From the NCBI RefSeq assembly GCF_040819555.1, contig NZ_CP161920.1:385501-449500 (forward strand): a stretch of DNA of 64,000 bases, given 5' to 3'. The position numbers were made by a program, and so were the translations under genes. Positions 28,471 to 38,620 of this stretch are shown here, one piece after another (positions within the stretch are counted from its first letter, which is position 1; every line of letters starts with the position of its first letter). Under the pieces are notes generated by a model that searched no databases, was not told the DNA's origin, and saw nothing but the letters and a program-made list of their open reading frames with translations. The stretch comes from Nitratireductor sp. GISD-1A_MAKvit. GTDB lineage: Bacteria > Pseudomonadota > Alphaproteobacteria > Rhizobiales > Rhizobiaceae.

Positions 28471-31384
28471 TCAGTGGGCTTCGTCCCAGTTGTTTGCCGC
28501 GCGCGCCTCCACCTGCAGGGGCACGGAGAGCGAAAGAGCCGGTAAAGCGGCGTTTTCCATGACATTGCAAATGACGGGAATGGCTTTCTCCACCTTGCCT
28601 TCGGGGGCTTCGAAGATCAGCTCGTCATGCACCTGTAGCAGCATCTGCACATCCTCAAGGCCAACCTCGGCAAGTGCGTCCTCCATGCGAGTCATGGCGC
28701 GCCGGATGATATCGGCTGCCGAGCCCTGAATCGGTGCGTTGATCGCTGCGCGCTCGTTGAAGGCGCGCATTTGCGGGTTGGATGAACGGATCTCGGGGTA
28801 ATGTGCGCGCCGCCCGAAGATCGTCTCCACATAGCCGAGTTCCTTTGCCTTTGCCTTGGTGGAATCCATGTAGTCTTTGATGCCGGGGAAACGCTCGAAA
28901 TAGCGCTTGATATAAGCGCCGGCCTCTTCACGCGGAATCCCGAGCTGGTTGGCCAGGCCAAAGGCGGAGATGCCGTAAATGATCCCGAAGTTGATCGCCT
29001 TTGCGCGGCGGCGCACCTCCGGCGGCATACCCTCCACCGGGACATCGAACATTTCCGATGCCGTCATGGCATGAATGTCCAGCCCGTCGGCAAAGGCCCT
29101 TCTTGAGTTCGGGGATATCGGCAACATGGGCAAGCACGCGCAGCTCGATCTGGCTGTAATCGGCAGAGATCAGCCTGGTGCCTTCGGGAGCCACGAAGGC
29201 GGTGCGGATCTTGCGGCCTTCGGTGGTGCGGATCGGAATGTTCTGCAGGTTGGGTTCGGACGATGAAAGCCGTCCGGTTGTGGTGGAGGCCAGTGCGTAG
29301 GAGGTGTGCACCCGCTTTGTTTCCGGGTTGATATAGCCCGGCAGAGCATCCGTATAAGTGGATTTGAGCTTCGTGACCTGACGCCAGTCGACAATCCTGC
29401 GCGGTAGCTCATGACCGGCTGCCGCGAGTTCTTCGAGCACCTGTGCCGAGGTCGACCACTGGCCGGTTTTGGTCTTGCTGCCACCCGGCAGACCCATATT
29501 GCCGAACAGGATCTCACCGAGCTGTTTTGGAGAACCGATGGTGAAACGTTCGCCCGCCAGCTCGTAAATTTCGTCTTCAATGCCGGCTGCCGTCTGAGCC
29601 AGCTCGCCCGAGAGGCGTGACAGGATCTGCCGGTCGACGGCAATGCCGCGATGTTCCATGCGGCCGATCACCGGGATCAAGGGCCGTTCGAGCCGCTCAT
29701 AAACAGACACGAGCCCCTCGGCGGCGAGACGCGGTTTTAGAATCTGCCAGAGCCGTAGCGTGATGTCGGCATCCTCGGCGGCATAGGCGGTGGCCCGTTC
29801 CAGATCGACCATGTCGAAGGTGACCTGCTTGCGGCCTGTTCCCGTCAGTTCCTTGTAGGGAATGGGCTTGTGTCCCAGCCAGCGTTCAGAGAGCGCATCC
29901 ATCCCGTGGCTCACGGTGCCGTGGCTGCCCGTTCCCGCATCGAGCACGTAGGACATGAGCATGGTGTCGTCCACGCCGACGATCTCCACGCCAAGACGGT
30001 ACATCAGCAGCCAGTCATATTTGAGATTCTGGCCGATCTTGAGCACGGCAGGGTCCGCCATGATCGTTTGGATTGCATCCAGTGCAGCCTTTTGCGGAAT
30101 CTGGTTCTCGATCAACCCGCCCCCGAGAAGATCGCCGTCCCCGCTTTTGTGGATGAGCGGGACATAGGCCGCACGCCCGGGCTTTGTGGCAAGGGAGAAA
30201 CCGCAGAGCTCGGCCTGCATGGGATCGAGCGAGGTGGTTTCCGTGTCAAAGGCGAGAATGCCGGTGTCGTAGGCTTCATCGATCCAGCGCTCGAGCGCAT
30301 CGAGATCGCGGATACATTCATAGCCGGCATGGTCGAAGGTCTGGGCAGAACCTCGTTCAGCAATACGCGCGGCAAGTTTTGAAGGCGTGTCTGCCTCATC
30401 GTCGCCTTCGGTGGGGGACGGGTCGAGATCAGGGCCGCGGGCGCCCGCGCCGGCTTCCACCTCCACATGGGCAGCATCGATTTCTGCCACTTCCGCTCCG
30501 GTGGCCTCGGCCACGCGGCGCGTCAGGGTGGAAAATTCCATGGCTTTCAAAAAGCCGATCAGCTTCGGCCCATCGGGTGGGGCAAGCTCGAACGTGTCGA
30601 TTCCGTGCTCGATGGGAACGTCGATCCTGAGCTTCACCAATTCGCGCGAAATGCGCGCCTTTTCAGCGAATTCGATCAGGTTTTCGCGCCGTTTCTTTTG
30701 TTTTATCTCGTTTGCGCGAGAAAGCAGCGTTTCGAGATCGCCATACTCTTCGAGCAGTTGCGCGGCCGTTTTCGGACCGATTCCGGGCACGCCGGGCACA
30801 TTGTCCACCGAATCGCCAGTCAATGCCTGAAGGTCGATCATCTTTTCAGGCGGAACGCCCCATTTCTCGATCACCTCCGGAACCCGGATCTCACGATCCT
30901 TCATCGGATCGTACATGGAGACGTGATCGGTGACGAGCTGCATCAGGTCCTTGTCGGAGGAGATGATGGTGGTTTCGCCGCCTGCTTCGCTGGCGAGCCG
31001 GGCGTAGGTAGCGATCAGGTCATCGGCCTCGAAACCCGCCATTTCGATGCAGGGAAGGTCGAAGGCCTGCGTCGCCTCGCGGATCAGGCCGAACTGCGGC
31101 ACCAGATCTTCCGGTGGCTCGGAGCGGTTGGCCTTGTATTCGGGATAGAGATCGTTGCGGAATGTCTTTGACGAATGGTCGAATATCACCGCGAAATGCG
31201 TGGGCGTAACGCCGACTTCCGTGTCGCGTGCGCTCTGTAGAAGCTTCCAGAGCATGTTGCAGAAGCCGGCCACGGCGCCGACCGGCAGGCCGTCGGATTT
31301 GCGGGTCAGCGGGGGCAGTGCGTGGTAGGCACGAAAGATGTAGCCCGAGCCGTCTACGAGGAAAAGATGATCGCCTTTTTTCAT
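28471..31384 (-). pseudogene. polA: DNA polymerase I, frameshifted between polymerase motifs A and B
   Basis: If one base is removed from the CCC at 29097-29099 the frame gives a 970-residue Pol I, the family's normal length. It has an N-terminal 5' nuclease (from KKGDHLFLVDGSGYIFRAYHAL), a 3'-5' exonuclease domain (ILAFDTETTSLDP) and a polymerase domain with motif A (DYSQIELRVLAH), motif B (RRRAKAINFGIIYG) and motif C (QVHDELIFE). The shift falls near residue 761, after motif A. As written, the product would lose polymerase activity but keep both nucleases. All downstream motifs are intact, so a sequencing error is more likely than decay. Confidence 0.88.
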
Positions 31385-31489
31385 GGCTGTACGGGTAGCG
31401 CGGGAGTGTGCGCCTGTCCATGGAAAAGGGTGGGGCTTACCCCCTTTGGATACATCGTACTGACAAGGCCAGAGGTGACCTGACACCAT

Positions 31490-31740
31490 GCATCACGCGT
31501 TTGTTACGAAGATGTAATGTTGGTGCCCTTGAATAGCCATGTTCAAACACAAAATATCAGAGAGCGGCAATTTCCGCCGTGGTCCGGCCTAGGCTCGTCC
31601 CCCGCCTTTTCCGGACGAAATAGCGGCAGCCTTATCCCCCCTCTCCGGGCTGCCGCGGTGTTTCAAGCATCGCCGCCGTGGTTTCCCCTCCACCACGGCG
31701 GCACTTGCGTCTTTAAGGGGGAATTCTCCGAGAATGTTAT
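31490..31740. other. Hairpin-rich intergenic region between rhtX-like gene and polA
   Basis: Two strong hairpins stand side by side: GCGGCAGCC / GGCTGCCGC (31623-31656) and an 11-bp perfect stem GCCGCCGTGGT / ACCACGGCGGC (31672-31702). A third copy of the arm CCGCCGTGGT lies near 31575. None has a T run on the strand that would end the upstream permease gene. Their role is unknown. Confidence 0.5.
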
Positions 31741-32985
31741 TCAGGCAGGTTCTGCAGCGCGGGGTTCGACGTGTGTTGCCGGCTGTCTGTCCACGATCAT
31801 CGCCATGAGGGGCGCAGCCGACAGGGCCACGATGGCCGCAAGGCCAAAAAATGTGCCATAGCCGAAATGGCTCGAGACCAAACCGGCTGTCAGTCCGCCC
31901 AGCATGCTGATGGCGGCATCCATCGACTGGAACAGCGTGAAATCGATCCCACCCTGGCGAACGTCAGACCAGCGCATGAACTGCGCGTAGAGCGCCACGA
32001 AGCCAAGGGCCATGATTGCCGAACCACTGGCCACGGCAAAGCACGCAAGAAGCCAGTTGGGCAGTCCCGGGAAGAAGTCATAAAGGCTGAAAAAGCCCAA
32101 TGCGACGGATTGAAGGAGAAGGGCGAGAATGAGCACGGGCCTCGGGCCCCATCTTCGAACCAGTGCACCCCCGGTCAAAGCCGCAGCCAGACCTATGAAG
32201 ATACCGGCCAGACCGTTGACGAGGCCGATTGTTTCCAGAGAAAGGCCGGCGTCGACGAGAAGAGGACCAAGCATCATCATCCCGCCTTTCTGTGCCAACA
32301 CATAGACACCGGCAGCCAGCAACCCCTTGCGGATTTCCGGTCGCCGCAGCGCGGCCGCCAGCGAGGGGGTGTGCGGGCGCTCTCGCGTCGGAAACTGCAT
32401 CCGGAGGAGAAAGGGAGTGCCGAGCGCAACAAGGAAAAAGGCCATCAGCGGGACTGCCTTCATCCAGCCGAGATAGGAGACGAGGACCAGAAACAGCCCG
32501 CCGCCGAGGGCTGAACCCAGATAGGCGCCGCCGACCTGCGCAGCGTTGGCCCACCCATGCTGCGCGCGCGGAAGGGCCTCGACCGCGAACCCGTCCACCG
32601 CAATGTCCACCGTGGCAGCGGCGAATGCGACGACGGTGAGCATCGCGATTATAAGCGGCACCGACTGCAGTCCCAGAGTGCCGGCAATGATGAGGCCGAG
32701 AACGGAGAGGCCGCCTCCAGCCAGGACCACGACACCAGAGCGGTTGCGCCCGCGTGGCGGCAGCCGAAAACGCTCGATCGCAGGCGCCCAGAGAAATTTC
32801 AGCGCCCAGGGAAGGGCAATCAGGGAAAGCAGCCCGAGCAGGTCGAGCGGGAGCCCCTCCTCACGCATGACTGCCGGCAGCCCGATCCAGGTGATGCCGC
32901 CGATCACGCTTTGCGCCACATACAGGCCGCCGATCGCCACCACGATGGCGATCGGACCCGGTTTCCGGTCTTCGGATTCGGCCAT
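31741..32985 (-). CDS. RhtX/FptX-like siderophore MFS permease
   Basis: A 414-residue membrane protein with about 12 hydrophobic segments and AmpG/RhtX-type motifs: [22 protein letters not shown] near the start, [20 protein letters not shown], and [12 protein letters not shown]. Single-protein permeases of this group (RhtX in Sinorhizobium, FptX in Pseudomonas) carry ferric siderophores across the inner membrane. The gene directly upstream, with only a few bases between them, is a TonB-dependent siderophore receptor on the same strand, so both should act in one uptake route. AmpG-like muropeptide transport is the alternative. Confidence 0.82.
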   Translation of the reverse strand: MAESEDRKPGPIAIVVAIGGLYVAQSVIGGITWIGLPAVMREEGLPLDLLGLLSLIALPWALKFLWAPAIERFRLPPRGRNRSGVVVLAGGGLSVLGLIIAGTLGLQSVPLIIAMLTVVAFAAATVDIAVDGFAVEALPRAQHGWANAAQVGGAYLGSALGGGLFLVLVSYLGWMKAVPLMAFFLVALGTPFLLRMQFPTRERPHTPSLAAALRRPEIRKGLLAAGVYVLAQKGGMMMLGPLLVDAGLSLETIGLVNGLAGIFIGLAAALTGGALVRRWGPRPVLILALLLQSVALGFFSLYDFFPGLPNWLLACFAVASGSAIMALGFVALYAQFMRWSDVRQGGIDFTLFQSMDAAISMLGGLTAGLVSSHFGYGTFFGLAAIVALSAAPLMAMIVDRQPATHVEPRAAEPA

Positions 32986-32988
32986 CCT

Positions 32989-35098
32989 CTAGAACCTGTA
33001 GCGCAGGCTGCCCGTCACCTGGCGGCCTTCATCCAGAAAGCAGTTGCCGGCGGTGCAGATCTGTTTGCGCGTGTCGAACAGGTTCTTCGCGTTGACCTGG
33101 AGGCTCAGCCCATCCCATTCCGGCTTTGCTGCGCCGAAATCATAGGACAGCGACGCGTCCACCAGCACGCGGGCGTCATTCCTGAAACTGTTGGCGTCGT
33201 CGCCGTAGCTTTCGCCCACGTAACGCAATCCAGCGCCGACCCCGAGCCCGGCCAGTGGCCCGTCCTGCACATCATACGTGCCCCAGATGGAGAACATGTG
33301 GTTCGGCGTCGAGGACAGTTCGTTGCCGACGGTTCCCGGAAGGCCGTTTTCGATTTTCATCCGCATGTATGTGTATGAAGCGAGCATCCCGAAGCCGTTG
33401 GCGAGAGATGCCTGTGCTTCAAGTTCAAAGCCGCGGGAGTTGAGGTCGAGCTGGCGCTGGCGCTGATTGCCCGCCGCATCGAATGTGCCGTCATAGACGA
33501 CACCGTCTGTCTGATCGATGTTGAAGAATGCCGCGCTGATGACGGCGTTGTGGTCGGGCAGTTCATATTTCACACCTGCCTCGAACTGTCTGCCCTTTGT
33601 TGGCCGGGCGACGGCACGTGCATTGGTGGCATAGTCGTAGACAAAACCGAGATTGGGCGAGAAGGACGTCGAGTAGTTTACATAAGGGATCAGGCCCCAC
33701 GGGGTTCGGTAGGATAAGCCCACCCGCCCGGAGAGAGCCTTGTCGGTCTGCTCCGACCCCACGAAGGAAGCCGAAACACTGTCCGACTTCACCCAGTCAT
33801 GCCGCGCACTGAGAAACAGCGTCCAGTCGTTCCACTCCATCTGATCGTGTGCGTAGATGCCATACTGATGCATCTTTTGACTGCCGACGAACGTGTAGGG
33901 AATTCTTTCGAGAGAGCTGGCGCTCCAGGGCGAGCGGACTGTCTGCGCGGTGTAGTCCGACCAGGAATAGTCGAGCCCGACGACCGCAGTATGTTCGATC
34001 GGACCGGTGTCGAAGTCGAACTGCACAATGTTGTCGACGACGAAATTTTTTGTCTCTTCCTGATAGCGCGCCCATATTCGGCTCGGGGGAGCGGGGTAGA
34101 AACCGCTGTATTTGAGATCTGCGTCCACTGCCTGGAACCGCAGGTTCTGTCTCAGGGTCACGACATCGTTGAGACTGTGCTCGAACTCATATCCGATACG
34201 CCCCTGACGGAGGTCGAAATCGTTCCAGTCGGGATCGCCGACATAGAGATCGGACAAAACGCCGTAAGAGGAATTGTAATACCAGGCTGTGGCGCCCGTT
34301 ACGGCCTTGGAGTATTCGCCGAGAATGGTGAGTTTCGTGCCGGCATCAGGCTGCAGGGTTACCGCCGGAGCGATATAGAACTTGTCGTCCTCATATCCGG
34401 GGATTTCGGTGTCGGAGACGCGCCCGAGGCCCGTGAGACGATAAAGGATCGTGCCGCTTTCATTGACCGGGCCGCTGAAGTCGAAAGCGCCCTGGAAGCG
34501 CTGGTTTGTACCAGCCAGGAGCTCGACCTCACGAAAGGTCTCTTCCTTTGGACGTTTGGTGACCAGATTGACGATGCCACCGGGGGCCGCTCACGCCATA
34601 AAGGGAAGAAGCCGGCCCTTTCAGAACCATGAGCCCCTCGATCCCGTATGGTTCGGTTCGATACCAGGCCGAAGGACCGTTGTATTGCCGCAAACCATCC
34701 CGGAATGTTCCGGTTGAATAGGCAGGGAAGCCGCGCAGCGTGAACGCGTCATAGCGATTGTCGAAGCCGAAGCCGTTCGGATTGGCGCTTGCAATATAGC
34801 CGAGGCTCTCATTGAGCGTGCGTGGCTTCTGTTTTTCCAGCTGGTCCTGTGTGACCACGGAAATGGCCTGCGGGATCTGCAAAATGGGTGTGTCGGTCTT
34901 GGTCCCCGTGCGGCTTTCCTGAACGATATAGCCGTCCTGCAGGAGAATGTCGTCGCTCTCCGCCTCCACCGTAAGGCGCTGCAACACGGTTGCCTCCTGC
35001 GCCAGAACGGTGTTGGCGGTTCCGGGTAACGTCATTGCCGCCAACAACGCTAGGTGGCTGATGCGGGCTCGGTGATCTGCGGACAACACACTCTCCAT
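32989..35098 (-). pseudogene. TonB-dependent siderophore receptor, frameshifted in the plug domain
   Basis: Removing one G from the GGGGG at 34582-34586 restores a 702-residue receptor. The signal peptide is followed by a plug domain (PQAISVVTQDQLEKQ, DAFTLRGFPAYSTG, GPASSLYGVSGPGG) and a 22-strand-type barrel ending in LRYRF. The shift falls near residue 171, inside the plug. The best relatives are FpvA/FhuA-like ferric-siderophore receptors. I took the ATG at 35098; a TTG at 35140 is open too. An IRO-type box lies 65 bp upstream. The barrel is otherwise intact, so I suspect a sequence error. Confidence 0.85.
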
Positions 35099-35162
35099 TT
35101 TTTGGGAAGTTTCAGGCACAAAATGCTTCGGGCGAAACAATGCCCATGGCTTCTATTTATTC

Positions 35163-35177
35163 TGAGTATGAGAGTCA
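35163..35177 (-). promoter_or_regulatory. Putative RirA iron-responsive (IRO) box of the siderophore receptor
   Basis: TGAGTATGAGAGTCA fits the IRO motif TGA-N9-TCA recognised by RirA in rhizobia. It lies 65 bp upstream of the receptor start. The motif is short and can arise by chance, but its place before an iron-uptake gene supports it. Confidence 0.5.
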
Positions 35178-35323
35178 AGTTTATGTGTATGGCTGCATAA
35201 TGCAGGGTGGCGGACAGGCGATCACCGCCGGTTCAAAACAATGTTTTGATAGAGTGGAAGAGGTGTTTTTTCAGGATCGAGACCGTGAAAGGTCACGTGC
35301 CTTTTGGGCGCGTCCGGGTGGCT

Positions 35324-35756
35324 TCAGCCGCTCTTTCGTTTGCGACCGTAAAGTTCCAGCCGGTGGTGCACGATGTCATAGCCCAGCGTACGGGCGATTT
35401 CTTCCTGCAGCTTCTCGATGCGGTCGGAATGGAATTCAATGACATCGCCTGTGTCGATGTCGATCAGGTGGTCATGGTGTTCGCCATCGGCCCTGTTCGA
35501 ACCGGGCGCGCCCGCCTTCAAAGGCATGGCGGTGGATCGCACCCATCTCTTCCAGCAGCTTCATCGTGCGGTAGACGGTCGATAGCGAGATGCTCGGATC
35601 GACGGCCGAGGCGCGCTGAAAAATTTCCATGGCGTCGGGATGGTCGTCCGTTTCTGTCAGAATCCGCAGAATCACCTTGCGCGGCCGGGTGATGCGAACA
35701 CCGGCACGGCGCAGTTCCTTCTCGTAATCCGGCTTGTGGCTGGCATGCTGATTCAT
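35324..35756 (-). pseudogene. mur: Mur/Fur-family metal regulator, frameshifted
   Basis: Removing one base from the CCC at 35491-35493 gives a 143-residue Fur-family repressor: a winged helix ([36 protein letters not shown]) and a dimerisation/metal domain ([18 protein letters not shown], then [18 protein letters not shown]). The sequence is closest to the rhizobial manganese regulator Mur. It diverges from sitABCD, with a Mur-type palindrome between them, so it should repress Mn uptake when Mn is replete. As written the metal-sensing half is lost. An error is the simplest explanation. Confidence 0.83.
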
Positions 35757-35860
35757 GGGCCGACTATGCGCCAGATGACAACCAGTTGCAAAGGTCTCGC
35801 CCGATCGCTCCCACCCTTCTCCTCAGAAAACCACGCATTTTCCAGCCTTTAGCTTTTTTA

Positions 35861-35877
35861 TTGCAAACGATTTGCAA
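35861..35877 (+). promoter_or_regulatory. Putative Mur-responsive operator of sitABCD
   Basis: TTGCAAACGATTTGCAA is a perfect 7-bp inverted repeat with a 3-bp centre. TTGCAAA-type palindromes are the operators of Mur before sitA in rhizobia. It lies 75 bp upstream of the sitA start and 104 bp upstream of divergent mur. A half site (GTTGCAAAGG) lies near 35785. Confidence 0.7.
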
Positions 35878-35951
35878 TTGCATTGACGTTCGAGAAAGAA
35901 CAGCATAGCTTCAGACCGTCACAGCAGATTGATGTGTTTCAGGGGATATTC

Positions 35952-36845
35952 ATGCGTTTAGCCAAGGGATTGGCCACTTTCATCGTCGCAGCACTCGCCG
36001 CGTCCTCCGCTTTCGCTCAGGACGAGCGCTTCAAGGCGGTTACCACATTCACCGTTATCGCCGACATGGCGCGCAATGTTGCGGGCGATGCAGCGGTGGT
36101 CGAATCGATCACCAAGCCGAATGCGGAGATTCACAATTATCAACCGACGCCGGGCGACATTCTGCGCGCCCAGGACGCCGACCTGATCCTGTGGAACGGG
36201 CTCAATCTCGAACTCTGGTTCGAGCGCTTCTTTCGCAATCTGAAGGACGTGCCGAGCGTGGTGGTTTCAGAGGGTGTGGAGCCGATGGGTATTGCGGAGG
36301 GTCCCTACACGGGCAAGCCCAATCCGCATGCCTGGATGTCGCCAAGCGATGCGCTGACCTATGTCGACAACATACGCGATGCGTTTTCGAAGCATGATCC
36401 GGAGAATGCCGAGGTCTATGCGAAGAATGCCGAGGCCTACAAGGCGCAGATCAAGGCCGTTGTGGACCCGATCCGCGAAAGGCTTGCAGCCATTCCCGAG
36501 GAGCACCGGGTTCTGGTTACCAGTGAGGGCGCGTTCAGCTATCTTGCACGCGACTTCGGCCTGCAGGAGCTCTACATCTGGCCGATCAACGCCGACCAGC
36601 AGGGCACGCCACAGCAGGTGCGCCATGTGATTGATCGGATTCGGGAAACCGGGGCGCCGGCCGTCTTTAGCGAAAGCACGGTATCGCCGGATCCGGCGCA
36701 GCAGGTGGCGCGCGAAACCGGGACGAAGTATGGCGGGGTTCTCTATGTGGACTCGCTGAGCGATGAGAGCGGCGAAGTTCCCACCTATCTGGATCTTCTC
36801 CGGGTAACGAGCGAGACGATCGCTGAAGGACTGACCGGGCAATGA
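35952..36845 (+). CDS. sitA: Manganese/iron ABC transporter periplasmic binding protein SitA
   Basis: A 297-residue cluster A-I metal-binding protein. The signal peptide ends near AFA-QD at residue 21. Expected metal ligands are the histidines in EIHNYQPTPGD and NPHAWMSPSDA, a glutamate in TSEGAFSYLARDF and an aspartate in DSLSDESGEVPTY. The absence of a His-rich loop argues for Mn/Fe rather than Zn (ZnuA). I chose the ATG at 35952 with AGGGGA before it. Its stop overlaps the sitB start (ATGA). Confidence 0.93.
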   Translation: MRLAKGLATFIVAALAASSAFAQDERFKAVTTFTVIADMARNVAGDAAVVESITKPNAEIHNYQPTPGDILRAQDADLILWNGLNLELWFERFFRNLKDVPSVVVSEGVEPMGIAEGPYTGKPNPHAWMSPSDALTYVDNIRDAFSKHDPENAEVYAKNAEAYKAQIKAVVDPIRERLAAIPEEHRVLVTSEGAFSYLARDFGLQELYIWPINADQQGTPQQVRHVIDRIRETGAPAVFSESTVSPDPAQQVARETGTKYGGVLYVDSLSDESGEVPTYLDLLRVTSETIAEGLTGQ

Positions 36846-37748
36846 ATGCTCCCGTGATCAAAAAGAACAGAAAGCCGGCGGTTCAGTCCGCCGGCATCGA
36901 TGTGCGGGATGTGGCCGTTACCTATCGGAACGGACACACGGCGCTGCGTGATGCCAGTTTCTCCATCCCGACCGGAACGATTGCAGCGCTGGTGGGGGTC
37001 AATGGCAGCGGAAAATCCACGCTCTTCAAGGCGATCATGGGCTTCGTGCCGCTTGCTCGGGGAGAGGTCTCCATTCTGGGCCAGCCGGCAGGGCCGTGCG
37101 CTCAAGCGCAATGTGGTTGCCTATGTCCCGCAGGCCGAAGAGGTGGACTGGAACTTTCCCGTTCTCGTCGAGGACGTGGTGATGATGGGTCGCTATGGCC
37201 ACATGAATTTCATGCGCTGGCCGCGGCGGCAGGACCATGAGATGGTGACCTCCGCCCTTGAGCGCGTCGGCATGGCTGACTATCGAAAGCGCCAGATCGG
37301 GGAATTATCCGGCGGCCAGAAGAAGCGCGTCTTTCTCGCGCGGGCGCTGGCCCAGGAGGGGCGGGTCATCCTGCTCGACGAACCCTTTACCGGCGTTGAT
37401 GTGCGCACGGAGGAATCCATCATCGCGCTCCTCAAGGCGCTGCGCGAGGAAGGGCATGTCATGCTGGTTTCGACGCACAATCTGGGCAGTGTGCCGCGCT
37501 TCTGCGACCGGACCGTCCTGATCAACCGCACGGTGCTGGCTTCGGGGCCGACTCCGGACGTTTTCACCCGCGCCAATCTGGAAAAGGCATTTGGCGGTGT
37601 GCTGCGCCAGTTCACTTTGGGTGGGGCGGATCTGCATGAAGATGCGGAAGAGGATTCCCGCCAGCTGACGGTGTTGACCGACGATGAGCGGCCCTTCGTC
37701 ATCTATGGCGATGAGGATGGCGCACCGGAATCAGGTGACCGGAAATGA
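36842..37748 (+). pseudogene. sitB: Manganese/iron ABC transporter ATPase SitB, frameshifted
   Basis: Removing one G from GGG at 37091-37093 gives a 301-residue ATPase. Walker [10 protein letters not shown] is at residues 52-60, the signature is [15 protein letters not shown], Walker B is [12 protein letters not shown], and the H-loop is STHNL. The shift lies near residue 84, between Walker A and the Q-loop region ([11 protein letters not shown]). The gene overlaps sitA and sitC by ATGA junctions, showing an operon under selection. A sequence error at GGGCC is the likeliest cause. Confidence 0.87.
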
Positions 37749-38620
37749 GCGCCTATCTGCTCGAGCCTTTCTCCTATGGCTACATGGTCAATGCCATGTG
37801 GGTGAGTGCGCTGGTGGGCGGCGTCTGTGCCTTCCTCTCTGCCTATCTGATGCTCAAGGGCTGGTCTTTGATAGGTGACGCGCTCTCGCACTCCATCGTG
37901 CCGGGTGTTGCAGGCGCCTATATGCTGGGCCTGCCGTTTTCCATTGGCGCGTTCTTCGCCGGCGGGCTTGCGGCCGGTGCGATGTTCTTTCTCAATCAGC
38001 GCACCAAGCTGCGCGAGGATGCGATCATCGGCCTGATCTTCACCTCGTTCTTCGGGCTTGGCCTTTTCATGGTCTCGCTGTCGCCCGCGTCGGTGAACAT
38101 CCAGACCATCGTTCTGGGCAATGTGCTGGCGATCACACCCTCGGATACGCTGCAGCTCGTCATCATTTCTGGCGTCACGCTGGTTGTTCTCGCTTTCAAG
38201 TGGAAGGACCTGATGGTGGCGTTTTTCGACGAGAACCATGCGCGCTCCATCGGCCTAAATCCGGGTTTTCTGCGGATGATCTTCTTCACGCTTCTGAGTG
38301 CCTGCACGGTGGCCGCCATGCAGACCGTGGGCGCCTTTCTCGTTATCGCCATGGTGGTGACACCGGGGGCAACGGCATACCTTCTGACCGACCGGTTTCC
38401 GCGGCTTGTGGCCATTGCGGTGGCGATTGGCGCGCTCTCAAGCTTTATCGGCGCCTATGCGAGCTATTTCCTCGATGGGGCTACGGGCGGAATCATTGTC
38501 GTGCTTCAGACACTGACGTTTCTGACAGCTTTCGTGTTTGCCCCGAAGCACGGGCTTCTGGCGGCCCGCCGGCGGGCGCGTGAAGCGCTGGAAGGCGATA
38601 TGCAGGAGATGGGCGCATGA
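37745..38620 (+). CDS. sitC: Manganese/iron ABC transporter permease SitC
   Basis: A 291-residue family-3 metal permease with about eight hydrophobic segments. It opens with a short cytoplasmic head and [45 protein letters not shown] motif (split here as [18 protein letters not shown]), which is highly conserved in MntB/SitC/ZnuB. It forms the membrane channel together with SitD. The start and stop each overlap neighbours by four bases (ATGA). Confidence 0.94.
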   Translation: MSAYLLEPFSYGYMVNAMWVSALVGGVCAFLSAYLMLKGWSLIGDALSHSIVPGVAGAYMLGLPFSIGAFFAGGLAAGAMFFLNQRTKLREDAIIGLIFTSFFGLGLFMVSLSPASVNIQTIVLGNVLAITPSDTLQLVIISGVTLVVLAFKWKDLMVAFFDENHARSIGLNPGFLRMIFFTLLSACTVAAMQTVGAFLVIAMVVTPGATAYLLTDRFPRLVAIAVAIGALSSFIGAYASYFLDGATGGIIVVLQTLTFLTAFVFAPKHGLLAARRRAREALEGDMQEMGA

